64,000 bases of DNA from Phycisphaeraceae bacterium. Lineage in GTDB: Bacteria; Planctomycetota; Phycisphaerae; Phycisphaerales; UBA1924. The stretch spans positions 2,616,001 to 2,680,000 of the forward strand of contig CP054186.1 in assembly GCA_015200025.1 (NCBI GenBank), in the 5' to 3' direction. The notes beneath the pieces were generated by a model that had not been told where the DNA came from, did no database searches, and saw only the letters and a list, made by a program, of their open reading frames with translations. Below are positions 18,867-27,800 of this stretch, piece by piece. Position numbers and translations under genes: made by a program. Every line of letters starts with the position of its first letter. The first letter of the stretch is position 1.

Positions 18867-19223
18867 ATGCCTCACCAGATGCCCTCGCGCGAAACCCAGC
18901 AGTGCATCAAGGACTGCGCCGAGTGCGCCAGCATCTGTGCGCAGACAGCCCACCACTGCCTGCACCTCGGCGGCGAGCACGCCGCGCCCGAGCACCAAGG
19001 GCTCTTGCAAGACTGCAAGCAGATCTGCGGGGTGGCCGTCGGCTTCATGTCCCGCGCGTCGCACTACGCGACGGCGATCTGCCGCGAGTGCGCCGAGATC
19101 TGCAACGCCTGCGCCGACGCGTGCGACCGGATGGCCAACGGGGACCAGACGATGAAGCAGTGCGCCCAGGTCTGTCGCAAGTGTGCGCAGTCGTGCGAGA
19201 AGATGGCTGCGGCCGGGGTGTAA
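18867..19223 (+). CDS. csp3: Four-helix bundle copper storage protein
   Basis: A 118-residue protein with 15 cysteines spaced along four helices (CIKDCAECASIC, DCKQICG, CRECAEICNACADAC, CAQVCRKCAQSC), the layout of the Csp (DUF326) family that stores Cu(I) inside a helical bundle. No signal peptide is present, so it belongs to the cytosolic Csp3 type rather than exported Csp1. It stands alone on the + strand between two minus-strand copper operons. TATAAA at 18804-18809 could be its -10 box. Confidence 0.9.
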   Translation: MPHQMPSRETQQCIKDCAECASICAQTAHHCLHLGGEHAAPEHQGLLQDCKQICGVAVGFMSRASHYATAICRECAEICNACADACDRMANGDQTMKQCAQVCRKCAQSCEKMAAAGV

Positions 19224-19234
19224 AGCGTGTGCGT

Positions 19235-20812
19235 TCATCGATGGCCCTCGTGCCTTTCGTTCCCTCCACCCCGCTCTCCAACGTCCCCTGCGGGTGCCTG
19301 CTCTTGCAGTCTGCCTGACGGCGCCTGCCGCCAGGCCCGCGCGGCCTGAGCGGGTGCCCGGGCAGCGCCGCTCGCGTCTGGTGTGACGCCGTTGGCACGG
19401 AGCGCGTCGTTGGTGGCCACGTCCGCGACAGTCCCCGGCGGCGCGTCGTACCACCCCGGGTCATCGTTGTAGTTGGCGAGACGCTCGCGGACCTTGAGCG
19501 TCGTGAACATCCCACCCATCGTGATTTCGTCGTATGGCCCTGCAGCGCCCAGCATGGGGATGCTGTTGGCCGGCACAGCCATGCCCATGTCGCTCATCCC
19601 TTCCATGCCGCGCTGGCCCATGGTCATGTACCCGGGGAGCAGGCTGCGGACCCGGGAGTCCAGCCCGCGGGCGTCCACACCGATCATGTTGGTGAGGTTC
19701 TCGCCCATCTGGTTCATGACGTGGTGCGTCATGTGGCAGTGCAGCGCCCAGTCGCCCGGGTTGTCGGCGGTGAACTCGATGGTGCGCGTGCTGCCGACAG
19801 GGACCAGGACCGTGGTCTCGGGCCAGCGGCCCGCTTCCGGGATGGACCCGCCGTCGGTCTCGGTGATCAGGAAGTAGTACCCGTGCAGGTGGATGGGGTG
19901 GTGGTTCATCGCGCTGAGGTTGCCGATGCGGATGCGCACGCGATCACCGAGCTTCGCCACGAGCGGGCGTGTGCCGGGGAACGCCTTGGCGTTCATCGTG
20001 AGCACGTTGAACTCCACCATCTCGTTGGGGTCCGGGCGTGAGGCGCCCGGCTCGATCCGCCACTCGTGGAGCAGGATGACGAAGTCGCGGTCCGGTCGCG
20101 GGCCGCTCGGCCGGCGCGGGTGGATGATGAACATGCCCGTCATCCCCATGCCCATCTGCGTCATCTCGTCGTGATGGCTGTGGTACATCAGCGTGCCGTG
20201 CTGCACGAGCGTGAACTCGTACATGAACGTCTCGCCGGGGAGGATCGACCGCTGCGAGAGGCCGCCCACCCCGTCCATGCCGCTTGGCAGAATGAACCCG
20301 TGCCAGTGCACCGTCGTCGCCGCCGCGAGTTTGTTGGTGACAAAGATGCGAACGCGATCGCCCTCGACCGCCTCAATCACCGGGCCGTGCACGCCGCCGT
20401 TGTACCCCCAGCATGTGGCAACCAGCCCCGGTGCGAACTCGTTCTGCACTTCCTCGGCGACGAGGTGGAACACCTTGACGCCGTCGACGACCGTGTACGG
20501 AAGCGTCCAGCCGTTGGGGACGATCACGGGCGTGTAGTCTCGGCCCGGCTCGCCCGGAGGGAAGTGCTCGTGACCAGGCGGAACATTGTCGCGGGCCGGG
20601 TTCTCCTCCTGAAACGTGAAGTCCCGGTCGGGCTGCGGCGGCGCCGGTGGCGTTGAGGGTGTCGTCGGCTGGCCCTGCTGGGCCGTGGCCCGGCCCCCGA
20701 TGAGCAGGGCGCCGCCCGCCATCGCGCCGGTCGCCAGAATGTCTCGCCGGGTCAGCGTCCGAGCAATCAAAGGCGCCGGTGTGACTCTCGCTTGAGGTGT
20801 GTTCTCGTGCAT
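19235..20812 (-). CDS. Tat-exported multicopper oxidase
   Basis: A 525-residue periplasmic copper oxidase that probably oxidises Cu(I) to the less toxic Cu(II). A twin-arginine signal (LTRRDILATGAMAGGALL) is followed by cupredoxin domains with all copper motifs: HWHG, HSHHDEM, HHPIHLHG and HCHMTHHVMNQM, the last holding the type 1 ligands. A Met/Gly segment near 435-450 (TMGQRGMEGMSDMGM) may collect Cu(I). The last 50 or so residues are Ala/Arg/Glu-rich and unlike the family, perhaps a shifted extension. It follows the TolC gene by four bases. Confidence 0.9.
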   Translation of the reverse strand: MHENTPQARVTPAPLIARTLTRRDILATGAMAGGALLIGGRATAQQGQPTTPSTPPAPPQPDRDFTFQEENPARDNVPPGHEHFPPGEPGRDYTPVIVPNGWTLPYTVVDGVKVFHLVAEEVQNEFAPGLVATCWGYNGGVHGPVIEAVEGDRVRIFVTNKLAAATTVHWHGFILPSGMDGVGGLSQRSILPGETFMYEFTLVQHGTLMYHSHHDEMTQMGMGMTGMFIIHPRRPSGPRPDRDFVILLHEWRIEPGASRPDPNEMVEFNVLTMNAKAFPGTRPLVAKLGDRVRIRIGNLSAMNHHPIHLHGYYFLITETDGGSIPEAGRWPETTVLVPVGSTRTIEFTADNPGDWALHCHMTHHVMNQMGENLTNMIGVDARGLDSRVRSLLPGYMTMGQRGMEGMSDMGMAVPANSIPMLGAAGPYDEITMGGMFTTLKVRERLANYNDDPGWYDAPPGTVADVATNDALRANGVTPDASGAARAPAQAARAWRQAPSGRLQEQAPAGDVGERGGGNERHEGHR

Positions 20813-20816
20813 GTGC

Positions 20817-22295
20817 TTACTCCGGGCTCGCCACCGGGCGTGCCCCGGTGTGGCGGTGCTGCAACGGTCGGTATGTGTCTTCGGGGATCGCCGTGTGGGG
20901 CAGGTCACTGGGCGACGCGGGCCCGCTTCCCTCGAAGGCGCTCACACGCCCGCCGAGGATCTGCTCCACGCGCGTGCGGGCGACCCAGTAGTCGCGGAGC
21001 GCCTCGATGTAGTCGGCCCCGCCCTCGATTTGGTTGCGCTTGGCTTCGAGGAGCTGGAACGCCGGGATCTGCATCGCGTTGTACTGAAGCTGTGTCTGGT
21101 GGACAATCTGCTCACGAAGGGGGAGGACCACGGCCTCGTAGTACCGGGCCCGGTTGCGGGCGGAGTTGAGGACAGTGCCTGCCGCCCGGGCTCGGGAGCG
21201 GATCTCGACCGCCCGTGCGTAGTAGTGCCCGCCCGCCTGCCTGAGCTGCGCCTCGGCCCGGCCGATCGCGGCCTGCCCTTGGTCGAACAGCGGGACCGGG
21301 ACCGAGAGCGTCGGGCCGACGGACCACCCGCCGTCCAGGTCGCGCTCGCCGGTGGCCCCAACCACCGTGTCGGTGAGCCACGAGAAGGGGCGGCTGATCC
21401 CGAGCGTGCGCGCCGCGACCTCAATCTCCCGCCGTGCTACCTCGAGGTCAAGGCTCGCCTCGACGGCCCTGCGTTCGAGGGTCTGAATGTCATGTCCGAG
21501 GTGGTCCTCGGGAACAGCAGGCAGCCGCGAAGCGGCACGCCACCCGGCCTGCTCGCCCCACAGCCCCATCATGGCGGTCAGTTGCTCGCGCAGGACCAGT
21601 TCGTTCTCCTCGGCGAGCGCCAGGTCGAGTTTCGCTTGCTCGAACAGGTCACGTTCGCTCGCGACATCCAGTTCGCGGGAGTTCCCCGCCGCGCGCACGC
21701 GCTTGGCGAGCTCGTAGGACGCTCGGGTGGCTTCGAGCACCGTCCGTCGCATCTCGGTGGTCTGAGCGGCCGCGACGTACTCGTAATACGCAGAGCGCAC
21801 CTGGCCGGCCATGTCCACCACGGAGGCGGTGACGCGGAGCTTGGCTGCCTCGAACTGCGCCTGGGCGCGGCCCTTGCGGAGCGGCATCCACAGCAGGCTC
21901 AGGAAGTCCTGCGTCAAATCCAGCACGACCGCCGTGCCCGACGTGTCGACGCCGAAACGCAGCTCACCGCTGAAGACCGGATTGCGCAGCAGCCCCGCCT
22001 GCACCAGGTCGGCCTGAGCCAGGTTCAGCTCCTCGTAGACGGCCTGGAGTTCGCGGTTGTTCAGCAGTGCCAGCTGCACCGCCTCCTCCGCGGCCAGCTC
22101 CCGCTCCAGGAGCGCGCTGATGGCTTCCGCGACCTCGCGGTCCTCGGCGGCGCCGGTGTTCCAATGCACGCGCATCCCCGTCCGGTCCGCGACGCTCTGG
22201 CGCACGTCCTCGAACCCAAGCCCCGGCTCCATGCTCGCGCAACCGGCGAGCACGACCAACGAGATCGCGGAGGCAATGAGGGTCCCCGTCCTCAT
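20817..22295 (-). CDS. TolC-family outer membrane lipoprotein
   Basis: A 492-residue outer membrane efflux protein. A lipoprotein signal ends at VVLAGC (Cys19). The body shows the TolC repeat pattern of long Ala/Glu/Arg helices, with LALLNNRELQAVYEELNLAQADLVQAG early and SVPVPLFDQGQA and the second helical pair later. It is encoded with a multicopper oxidase and a metal-binding lipoprotein rather than with the RND pump, so it is a second outer-membrane channel beside the CusC-like protein at 30269-31672. AAGGAG precedes the ATG. Confidence 0.8.
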   Translation of the reverse strand: MRTGTLIASAISLVVLAGCASMEPGLGFEDVRQSVADRTGMRVHWNTGAAEDREVAEAISALLERELAAEEAVQLALLNNRELQAVYEELNLAQADLVQAGLLRNPVFSGELRFGVDTSGTAVVLDLTQDFLSLLWMPLRKGRAQAQFEAAKLRVTASVVDMAGQVRSAYYEYVAAAQTTEMRRTVLEATRASYELAKRVRAAGNSRELDVASERDLFEQAKLDLALAEENELVLREQLTAMMGLWGEQAGWRAASRLPAVPEDHLGHDIQTLERRAVEASLDLEVARREIEVAARTLGISRPFSWLTDTVVGATGERDLDGGWSVGPTLSVPVPLFDQGQAAIGRAEAQLRQAGGHYYARAVEIRSRARAAGTVLNSARNRARYYEAVVLPLREQIVHQTQLQYNAMQIPAFQLLEAKRNQIEGGADYIEALRDYWVARTRVEQILGGRVSAFEGSGPASPSDLPHTAIPEDTYRPLQHRHTGARPVASPE

Positions 22296-22702
22296 GGGCG
22301 TTCTCCTTCGGCGCGAGGCACGAGCGTCATCCCACACTTGGGACAGCGCTGGCCGGGCTTGTCGGACGTGACCTCGGGATGCATCGGGCAGACGTAAAGA
22401 GCGCTCCCCGCGGGCCGGTTCGGCGCGGGGCGGGGGGGCGCCGCGTGCGTTCCTTCACCGTGCGCTTGCCCTTGCGGCGACGGCGCCGGCGTCGCGCCGC
22501 CGTGCCCCTCGTGCCCGTTCGTCGCCGGTGCGGACGGCACAACCGGGTCGGCCGTCGAAAGATCCAGGGTGGCCGCTTGTCCCGAGAGGGGAACCACCGG
22601 AGCATCGAGGCTGGCCGGATGATCGGCGGTCAGTTCGGGCTCCTGGTACGTGGCGCTGCACCCCGCGAGGGCCAGAACAGCGATCCAAGGTGTGAGTCTC
22701 AT
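22292..22702 (-). CDS. Lipoprotein with CPMHP…CPKCGM metal-binding module
   Basis: A 136-residue protein. The signal peptide ends in the lipobox ALAGC (Cys15). A Pro/Ala/His-rich linker (HEGHGG) leads to a C-terminal heavy-metal-binding module, YVCPMHPEV…CPKCGMTLVP (about 103-128), the same module as in the island's ATPase and CusB-like protein. It overlaps the TolC start by four bases. It likely binds copper in the periplasm and passes it to the oxidase or channel. Confidence 0.75.
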   Translation of the reverse strand: MRLTPWIAVLALAGCSATYQEPELTADHPASLDAPVVPLSGQAATLDLSTADPVVPSAPATNGHEGHGGATPAPSPQGQAHGEGTHAAPPRPAPNRPAGSALYVCPMHPEVTSDKPGQRCPKCGMTLVPRAEGERP

Positions 22703-22783
22703 GCGGGTTCTCCGGAGTGCTCGTTCGGCTGGGCGTTGACAAAGTCCCCGCGCGGGCTGCCGCTCGCGCGGGGCGTACTCAGA

Positions 22784-23554
22784 TCACTTGTGGCGGTGGG
22801 GCTTGGACGCATCCTGCCCGGGGGGGTGCTCCCCCTTGCGGGCCGCGTCAGCGATCGCGATGAACTTGGCCGGGTTCTTCTCGATGTCCTTCTTGCAGCT
22901 CTTGCAGCAGACGCGGATCAGACGCCCGGCGTAGACCAGGTCCACCGGCTCGCCCATCTCTCCGCCGTACGCCTCGCCGCTCACCGGGCACCTGGTCAGC
23001 GGGTAGTTCTTCCCCTGCTCGGCGACGACGGCCTTGTCGAGTACCGCCATGTACCGCTTGGGGTCCTTGGAGAACTCGGCTTTCTCCGCCTCCGCACCCA
23101 GCCGAACGAGGCGGTTGCCGTAGACGAACTCGTAGGGCTTCGCCGGCAGGTCTTTGTCGGTGACGAGGGAGGTCTTGAGCGGGTAGAGAGGAGCCTGGTC
23201 CTTCACAATCTTCTCGTCGAGCTTGGCCGTGCTCGCGGCGAGGTCCTTCTCGAAGCGCGGCGGGCAGCCGTCGCAGCAGAAGCGGACCTCGCGGCCCTCG
23301 TACATCTTGACGAAGGGCTCGCCCATGCTCCCGAGCTTCTCTCCGGAGATCGGGCAGGTGTCGAAGGGGTACGGATCGCCGGCGCGCTCCGGCGCCTTCG
23401 CCGTGTCCGCGGGCTTGTCGGCGTGCCCGGGCTGGTGGTCGTGCTGCTTGGGCTGCGCGGGGGCCTTGTGCCCGTCGTGCTGGGCCAAGGCGGACGCCGA
23501 ACCGGCGAGAACGGCGAGTGCCGCCGAGACAATCGTGAACTGGTTCCTCAACAT
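22784..23554 (-). CDS. Exported protein with paired TRASH/YHS-like metal-binding domains
   Basis: A 256-residue protein with AAGGAG eight bases before the ATG. A signal peptide (to about residue 25) precedes a His-rich linker (HDGHK, HDHQPGH). Two related domains follow: the first has CPISGEKLGSMGEP and RFCCDGC (about 67-97), the second CPVSGEAYGGEMGEP and RVCCKSC (about 190-220). The Cys spacing resembles YHS/TRASH metal-binding domains. It is the first gene of the oxidase operon and probably sequesters copper in the periplasm. Confidence 0.7.
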   Translation of the reverse strand: MLRNQFTIVSAALAVLAGSASALAQHDGHKAPAQPKQHDHQPGHADKPADTAKAPERAGDPYPFDTCPISGEKLGSMGEPFVKMYEGREVRFCCDGCPPRFEKDLAASTAKLDEKIVKDQAPLYPLKTSLVTDKDLPAKPYEFVYGNRLVRLGAEAEKAEFSKDPKRYMAVLDKAVVAEQGKNYPLTRCPVSGEAYGGEMGEPVDLVYAGRLIRVCCKSCKKDIEKNPAKFIAIADAARKGEHPPGQDASKPHRHK

Positions 23555-23755
23555 CGCATGAACTCCTTGAATAAAGGATGAAAACGGATCTCCCGCGCAA
23601 AGGCCTGGACGCTGCTCCGGGCACGGGCCGCACGCGCGGGGGTGTCGGCGAGTTGCCCGGTGCCAGATTGAACGAAAGATGGTATGTGGATCGAAGCGCC
23701 GCCGCGACCAAGGGGCAGCGAGCGCGGCCCGAAGGGGGCCACGCGGGGCGACTTG

Positions 23756-24190
23756 CTACACGATGAGCGCGCAGTGCTGGCGCAGTAGCGAAGTCACCGG
23801 TCGCTTGATGGCGTGATCCGCCGGGCGGCGCATCGGTTGTGCGCTGACCGGAGGCAAGATCTCAACGACCACCCAAGTGGAAGGGATGAGCACCGCGATC
23901 GCGGTGGCCTGAGCACCGTGTTCCACCGTCGAGAGCGCCGCCACCATCTGAGGGCAGTCGCAGCGATGCTGGTCATCGCTCGGCTTGGGTTCTTCGCCGG
24001 GGGTCTTTTCGCCGCCGCAGTTGTGAGCGCAGCCGTGCGACTTGGGTTGCGTGCGGCCGTCCTGATGATGATCGCGGGCGTTGCGGTGATGTCCGCCTGC
24101 GCCCGCGTGGCTCTGGCACAAGCAGATGGGCGACCACATCGCGATGGTCGCGGCGAGGACCCAAGCCAAGATGGGCCGGAGCGTGCTCAT
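23756..24190 (-). CDS. Cys/His-rich exported protein, C-terminus SLLRxHCALxV (copy 1)
   Basis: A 144-residue protein with an N-terminal signal or anchor (residues 7-26) and a hydrophilic His/Cys-rich centre (HHRNARDHH, CAHNCGG, HRCDCPQM). A second hydrophobic stretch lies near 95-115, and the protein ends SLLRQHCALIV. The ending and overall plan recur in the protein at 31860-32330, so the two flank the Cus operon as paralogues. Metal binding is inferred from composition. No family is recognised. Confidence 0.6.
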   Translation of the reverse strand: MSTLRPILAWVLAATIAMWSPICLCQSHAGAGGHHRNARDHHQDGRTQPKSHGCAHNCGGEKTPGEEPKPSDDQHRCDCPQMVAALSTVEHGAQATAIAVLIPSTWVVVEILPPVSAQPMRRPADHAIKRPVTSLLRQHCALIV

Positions 24191-24245
24191 TGGACGTGCG
24201 CCATTGTACTCCCAAGTGCAAAATCGGATCCTGCTGTGTGGAGCG

Positions 24246-24857
24246 TTACGGACGGGCTGTTCCCTGTATGGCTTTTTGTAGGGTCAGCAACACGCTGAAG
24301 CCCGGGTCCTTGGAGGCCGAGGCCCGCATGGCGTCCCAATGGGCAAGGATGTGGTCCTGAAGTTCTCTCACGACATCCCCGAGGAGAACGACGCGGCAGC
24401 GGCGATCCGGGATTCCGGGTGGCCGTGACCCGAACGCCACCAGGCGGACCGCGTGCCCGACGTGGGTTTGGGCTCGGCCGTGCCGCAGGAGTTCCGTGAC
24501 AACATCGTCCGTGCCGTGCCCTTTGCAGCAGCCGAACCGTTCGAGGGCCGCGGCGAGCACCTCCGGGTCGGTGGCGGCCGCGTTGAGCTCGGCACGCCCC
24601 TCCTTCACCTCGCCGATGATCATGTCCGCCTGGTCCTGCGCGCCGCCCAGGACGTCCTCACCGCTCGAACTCCTCGACTTACCGCTGGCTGCGATCTCCC
24701 CCGACGCACCGGCGAACCTGAACGCGAGCACGTCGAGGTCCGTCAGTGCCTCGTGGCCCCCATGCCGGGCGCGGCGGATGACGGGGAACTCGGTCACGGT
24801 GAGGTAACCCCGCAGACGCAGGAACGCCTGCACGAACGCGACGGCGTTGTCCATCAT
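24246..24857 (-). CDS. PD-(D/E)XK nuclease-like protein overlapping cusA
   Basis: A 203-residue soluble protein. ATG 24857 overlaps the cusA stop as ATGA, so it is translated with the pump. The segments YLTVTEFPVI, ALTDLDVLAFRF and MIIGEVKEGRAEL give the order helix, Asp-bearing strand, E-x-K strand of the PD-(D/E)XK nuclease core (Asp near residue 37, Glu/Lys near 82-84). Such a protein is not a known part of Cus systems. The fold call is by motif only, and activity is untested. Confidence 0.55.
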   Translation of the reverse strand: MMDNAVAFVQAFLRLRGYLTVTEFPVIRRARHGGHEALTDLDVLAFRFAGASGEIAASGKSRSSSGEDVLGGAQDQADMIIGEVKEGRAELNAAATDPEVLAAALERFGCCKGHGTDDVVTELLRHGRAQTHVGHAVRLVAFGSRPPGIPDRRCRVVLLGDVVRELQDHILAHWDAMRASASKDPGFSVLLTLQKAIQGTARP

Positions 24858-27800
24858 GCACCTCCCTCGGCCTCGGCGGCCACGGGGTCGCGGCCCAGCC
24901 TCCGGGCGCGCTTCCACTTCCATTCTTCCACGGCACAGAACGCGCACGGCACGATAAACAGTGTAATGAGGCTGATCGCCATCCCACCGACGGACGGGAT
25001 CGCCATCGGCTGCATCACGTCCGAGCCGCGCCCGGTCGCCCACAGGACCGGCATGAGTCCGAAGACGGTGGTGGCGATGGTCATAAGGCACGGGCGGATG
25101 CGTTTGAGCCCCGCGTCGATAACCGCCGCGCGGATCTCCGCGACCGATGCGAACCGCCTGCCCTTGAACACGTCCTCGAGGTACGTCGAGATCACGACGC
25201 CGTCGTCGTCTACGACACCGAAGAGGACCAGGAACCCGACCCAGACCGCCACCGACAGGTTGGCGCCCCAGAGCGCCAAGAGGATGAACCCGCCCGAGGC
25301 CGAGACCAGGACGCCGAAGAAGATGATCGGGGCGATCCACCACCGCGAGAAGCCCAGGTAGAGCATCACGAACATGATGCCCAGCGTGATGGGAACGAGC
25401 ACCTGCATCCGCTTGGTCGCGCGGACCTGGTTCTCGAACTGCCCGGACCACTCCCAGTAGTACCCCGGCGGCACCGTCAATCGCCCTTCGCGGAGGGCCC
25501 GCTGGAGCGCGGCCTCGGCGTCGTTGACAACGCTGACCTCGTCGCGGTCGCGGGTGTTCATGGTCACGTACCCGACAAGCAAGCCCCGCTCCCCCTTGAT
25601 CTCCTGCGGCCCGAGCACGGTGCGGATGTCGGCGAGCTGGGCCAGGGGCACCTGCGCCCCGCCGGTGGTTGGGACGTTGATCCGTTCGATCGCATCCATA
25701 TCCTCGCGGAAGTCACGGGCAAGCCGGATGCGGATGGGGTAGCGCTCGCGGCCCTCCACCGACTCCATGATGTTCATCCCGCCGAGGGACATCTCGATCA
25801 CGTCCTGCACGTCGCGGACGTTAACGCCGTAGCGTGCGATCCGGTCGCGGTCGATCTCGATCTGGATGTAGGGCTTGCCGACAATGCGGTCGGCGATGAT
25901 GTCCGTGGCCCCCGGAACCTCCCTCAGGATCTGCTCGACTTCCAGGCCGATCCGCTCGATCTCGCGGAGGTCCGAGCCGTAGATCTTCACGCCCATCATG
26001 GCGCGGAAGCCGGTCTGTAGCATCACCAGCCGTGTCTGGATGGGCTGCAGCCACGTCGGGAGCACGCCCGGGATCTGCGTGCGTTCCTGGAGTTCGGTGA
26101 GGATCTCGTCCTTGGTGATGCGGCGTTCCTCGGGCCAGATCCACGAGAGGGGTGTTCGGAACAGCTCCGGCCAGTCGGAGAAGAACCGCTCGACGGGCTT
26201 GGTCCGCCACTGGTCCTCGGGTTTGAGGATGACGATCGACTCCATCATGCCGATGGGTGCCGGGTCCAGCGCCGACTCGGCCCGTCCGATCTTGCCCACC
26301 ACGCTCTCGACCTCGGGCACCGTCGCGATGGCGAGGTCCTGGCGGCTGTTGACCTCGACGGCCTGCGACAGCGAGCCCTGCGGCAGGAGCGAGGGCATGT
26401 AGAGGAGTGAGCCTTCATCCAGCGGCGGGAAGAACTCTCGCCCGAGGCCCGGAAGGATGCGCCCCTCGCGGAGCACGGAGAGCCCCGCGGCCGACTCTGC
26501 GTCGCGCTCGGCGGGGTCTTGCCTCCGCCAGAGCAGGCGCGTCCGCTCAGAGCCGCTGGGATTGCGGACCCGCTGCCACCGGAGCTGGTCGAGCTCCACC
26601 AGTGGCCGCGCCACGTCCGCGTCCGGGTCCACGTACATCGCCCGCTTGAGCTCGGCCGACGCGGGCTCGCGTGCAAAGGCGTTCACCGCCCACTCGATGG
26701 GCGCGAGTGTCCGGTGGATGCCCAGCCACACCGAGAGCCCGACGAACAGGATCACCACGGGCGCGACCATGAACGTCCTTTTGTGGCCGAGGATCCAGCC
26801 AAGCGTCGGAACGTAGGCCCGTGCAATTACGCGGGACACGGGGTTGCGGTCCAGAGGCAGGAACTTCTCGCGCGACATCCGGACGACGGCCAGCGCGACC
26901 ACGACCCCGACAGCGCCGGCGATCAGCCACCCATCGCCGTGCCCGCGCGACAGCCCCCACATGAAGGCCAGGTGCGTCGCCAGCGCCCCGAGCACCCCCA
27001 CGCCCAGGGCGATCAGCAGCGTCGGCCCCGGCTTCCACTTGGTCGGGCGGAACAGCAGGTAGCACAGGAACGGCACGACCGTGATGGCCAGCACGACCGA
27101 GGCGCCGATCGCAAACGTCTTGGTGAACGCCAGCGGCTGGAAGAGCTTGCCCTCCTGGTCGGTCAGGAAGAACACAGGGATGAACGAGACGATCGTGTTG
27201 GTGACGGCGGTTACGATGGCGCCGGCAACCTCGGTCGCGCCCTCGTACACCAGCCCGAAGTGCCCTTTCTCCGAGCGCTCCTTTTCCGTCGCCGAGGCGA
27301 TCCGGCGGTAGATATTCTCCGCCATGATGATGCCCATGTCGGCGATGTCACCGATCGCGATGGCGAGCCCGGCCAGAGACATGATGTTGGAATCGATCCC
27401 GAAGCCCCACATGAGCAGGAAGCAGCCGGCGATCGCGAGCGGGAGCGTCGGCAGCACCGCGACGGTCGTCCGCAGATGCAGCAGAAAGATCAGGATCACC
27501 GCCCCCGCGATGAGCCCTTCCTCGAAGAGGGCCTCCTTGAGCGTGTCGATCGTCTCTCCGACGATCCGCCCGCGGTCGTAGAACGGCACGATCCGGACCG
27601 TCGAGACGCGGCCGTCGGCCAGCACCTTGCTTGGCAGCCCCGGTTCGATCTGGTCGATCTTGGCGTGGAGCCGCTCCAGCACATCGGGCGGGTTCTCGCC
27701 GTAGCGCATGACCACGACGCCGCCCACGGCCTCGACGCCCTCCTTGTCCAGCGCCCCGCGCCGGAAGTCGGGGCCCAGCTGCACCGTCGCCACGTTCCGC

